A stretch of DNA of 33,645 nt from contig CABUWI010000017.1 of the NCBI GenBank assembly GCA_902495245.1, positions 1 through 33,645 on the forward strand, written 5' to 3'. The translations under genes were made by a program, and so were the position numbers. The DNA is from an uncultured Porphyromonadaceae bacterium. GTDB taxonomy: Bacteria > Bacteroidota > Bacteroidia > Bacteroidales > Muribaculaceae. The notes beneath the pieces are model-generated. The model was not told the origin of the DNA. It ran no database searches and saw only the letters and a program-made list of their open reading frames with translations. This document shows, one piece after another, positions 33,538 through 33,645 of this stretch (positions are counted from its first letter, which is position 1; each line of letters opens with the position of its first letter).

Positions 33538-33645
<108 letters not shown>

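Overview
The window looks like Bacteroidales chromosome, most likely a Muribaculaceae-type gut bacterium. Promoters follow the Bacteroidetes TTG-N19..21-TAnnTTTG pattern, there are two TonB-type outer-membrane receptors and a BlaI/M56 pair, and the tmRNA proteolysis tag reads GENNYALAA. The window ends in the first ~108 nt of a 16S rRNA gene of Bacteroidales type. No tRNA gene or CRISPR array was seen.

Region 1 (1 to ~12,980) is the integrase end of an integrative and conjugative element (ICE) that continues beyond the left edge. Reading inward from the chromosome (all minus strand) it has: a tyrosine integrase; two small helix-turn-helix proteins; a DUF4099/DUF3945 protein; a type IA topoisomerase-like protein that has lost its catalytic signatures; a DUF1896 protein; and a 2044-residue protein joining an N6-adenine methyltransferase, a MutS domain I and an SNF2-type helicase. 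A partial gene for a secreted protein lies at the left edge. The integrase sits next to the tmRNA gene ssrA, which is the probable integration target. Between them lies a block of four 11-bp repeats, the best candidate for integrase or Xis arm sites.

Region 2 (12,982-20,742) is host chromosome: ssrA (minus); a divergent four-gene operon (TraB/GumN-like protein, ABC ATPase, ABC permease, GntR regulator); a TonB-dependent receptor (minus); and a two-gene operon of a membrane protein with a winged-helix regulator, preceded by two near-identical palindromic sites. Two REP/MITE-like palindromic repeats flank this part.

Region 3 (20,793-25,209) holds metG, ansA and a small lipoprotein gene on the minus strand, then a HigBA-type toxin-antitoxin pair on the plus strand. 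The toxin gene has a single in-frame TAA, so the antitoxin is probably orphaned.

Region 4 (25,233-33,645) holds a second outer-membrane receptor (minus), a divergent ECF sigma/membrane protein/secreted protein operon (plus), and a convergent BlaI-M56 peptidase-lipoprotein operon (minus) with two matched operators at its promoter. The 16S rRNA gene follows, with a textbook promoter and a ~270-nt leader.

The most unusual items are the methyltransferase-MutS-helicase fusion with its degenerate topoisomerase neighbour, the arm-site-like repeat block beside ssrA, the nonsense-disrupted HigB, and several twin operators. Functions come from motif recognition by eye; no database search was run.
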